Below are positions 5,765 to 5,954 of a stretch of 5,954 nucleotides of DNA, in pieces. The position numbers and the translations under genes were made by a program. The stretch comes from Candidatus Thermokryptus sp. (GTDB taxonomy: Bacteria > Bacteroidota > Ignavibacteria > Kryptoniales > Kryptoniaceae): assembly GCA_028276305.1 (NCBI GenBank), contig JAPYWO010000099.1, positions 1 through 5,954 of the forward strand, written 5' to 3'. Below the pieces are notes generated by a model. That model did no database searches. It was given only the letters and a program-made list of their open reading frames with translations, and had not been told where the DNA came from. Each line of letters begins with the position of its first letter. The first letter of the stretch is position 1.

Positions 5765-5954
5765 ATGCTTGTGCTTTCAAGGAAAATCGGAGAGTCGGTG
5801 ATAATTCAAAACAACATAAAGATAACCGTGCTTGAAATTTCCGGAAACCAAATCAAACTCGGATTTGAAGCCCCGGATGATGTTCCAATTTACAGACAAG
5901 AAGTTTATGAGAGGATAGTAAGCGAAAACAAATCCGCTGTTGAAATTGACCGCA
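5765..5954 (+). CDS. csrA: Carbon storage/translation regulator CsrA (3' end outside window)
   Basis: The first 63 residues of CsrA, a small dimeric RNA-binding protein that recognises GGA in mRNA leaders and usually blocks ribosome binding. The start MLVLSRKIGESVII is nearly invariant in the family. It is followed by NIKITVLEISGNQIKLGFEA and APDDVPIYRQEVYERI, which places Arg44 exactly at the conserved RNA-contacting position. Family members are usually 60-80 residues, so little is missing beyond the window. The ATG is 20 bases after fliW. Only a weak GAG (5755-5757) stands in for a Shine-Dalgarno sequence, so reinitiation or low expression is plausible. Beside fliW, its likely target is flagellin mRNA, with possible further targets in this operon. 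Confidence 0.97.
   Translation, partial: MLVLSRKIGESVIIQNNIKITVLEISGNQIKLGFEAPDDVPIYRQEVYERIVSENKSAVEIDR

Larger units (their letters stand above)
1..5954 (+). other. Single late-flagellar operon, open at both ends
   Basis: All nine genes run in one direction. Overlaps are 17 bases (flgJ/flgN) and 4 bases (flgL/motA). Gaps are 3, 5, 19, 2, 12 and 20 bases for flgI-flgJ, flgN-flgK, flgK-flgL, motA-motB, motB-fliW and fliW-csrA. None of these gaps can hold a promoter with leader or a stem-loop terminator, so one polycistronic message is likely. Its promoter should lie upstream of flgI and its terminator beyond csrA. Internal promoters inside coding sequence cannot be excluded. Confidence 0.8.

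Overview
The window is a densely packed flagellar operon. All genes lie on the + strand and no gap between genes exceeds 20 bases. The order is flgI (3' part only), flgJ, flgN, flgK, flgL, motA, motB, fliW and csrA (5' part only). I see no RNA gene, CRISPR array, mobile element or convincing terminator. The product families are recognisable from their conserved motifs, so most calls are secure.

Organism: the P-ring protein FlgI implies a diderm cell with a periplasm and outer membrane. The FliW-CsrA pair is typical of Firmicutes, Spirochaetes, Epsilonproteobacteria and several deep diderm lineages, and is not the standard gammaproteobacterial arrangement. The DNA is moderately AT-rich, uses ATA and AGA/AGG codons often, and encodes Lys/Glu/Ile-rich proteins, which would suit a thermophile or moderate thermophile. 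A flagellated member of the Bacteroidota/Ignavibacteria/Kryptonia (FCB) neighbourhood is a guess from overall flavour, not something the sequence proves.

Layout: bases 1-396 finish the P-ring protein. Bases 400-1224 encode a two-domain FlgJ, a rod-cap domain joined to a soluble lytic transglycosylase-type (SLT) muramidase domain. Bases 1208-3802 hold the hook-filament junction module: the chaperone FlgN and its two presumed clients FlgK and FlgL. Bases 3799-5336 encode the stator pair MotA and MotB. Bases 5349-5954 encode FliW and CsrA, the partner switch that links flagellin export to flagellin translation.

The order follows assembly: P-ring, opening of the peptidoglycan for the rod, hook-filament junction, torque generator, then control of filament synthesis. 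Overlaps (flgJ/flgN 17 bases, flgL/motA 4 bases) and gaps of 2 to 20 bases point to one transcript with translational coupling. Nothing here is clearly a new system. The points worth a second look are the SLT-type FlgJ fusion, the stator genes placed between flgL and fliW-csrA, the missing flgM, and a run of GGA motifs at the motB start that could be CsrA sites.
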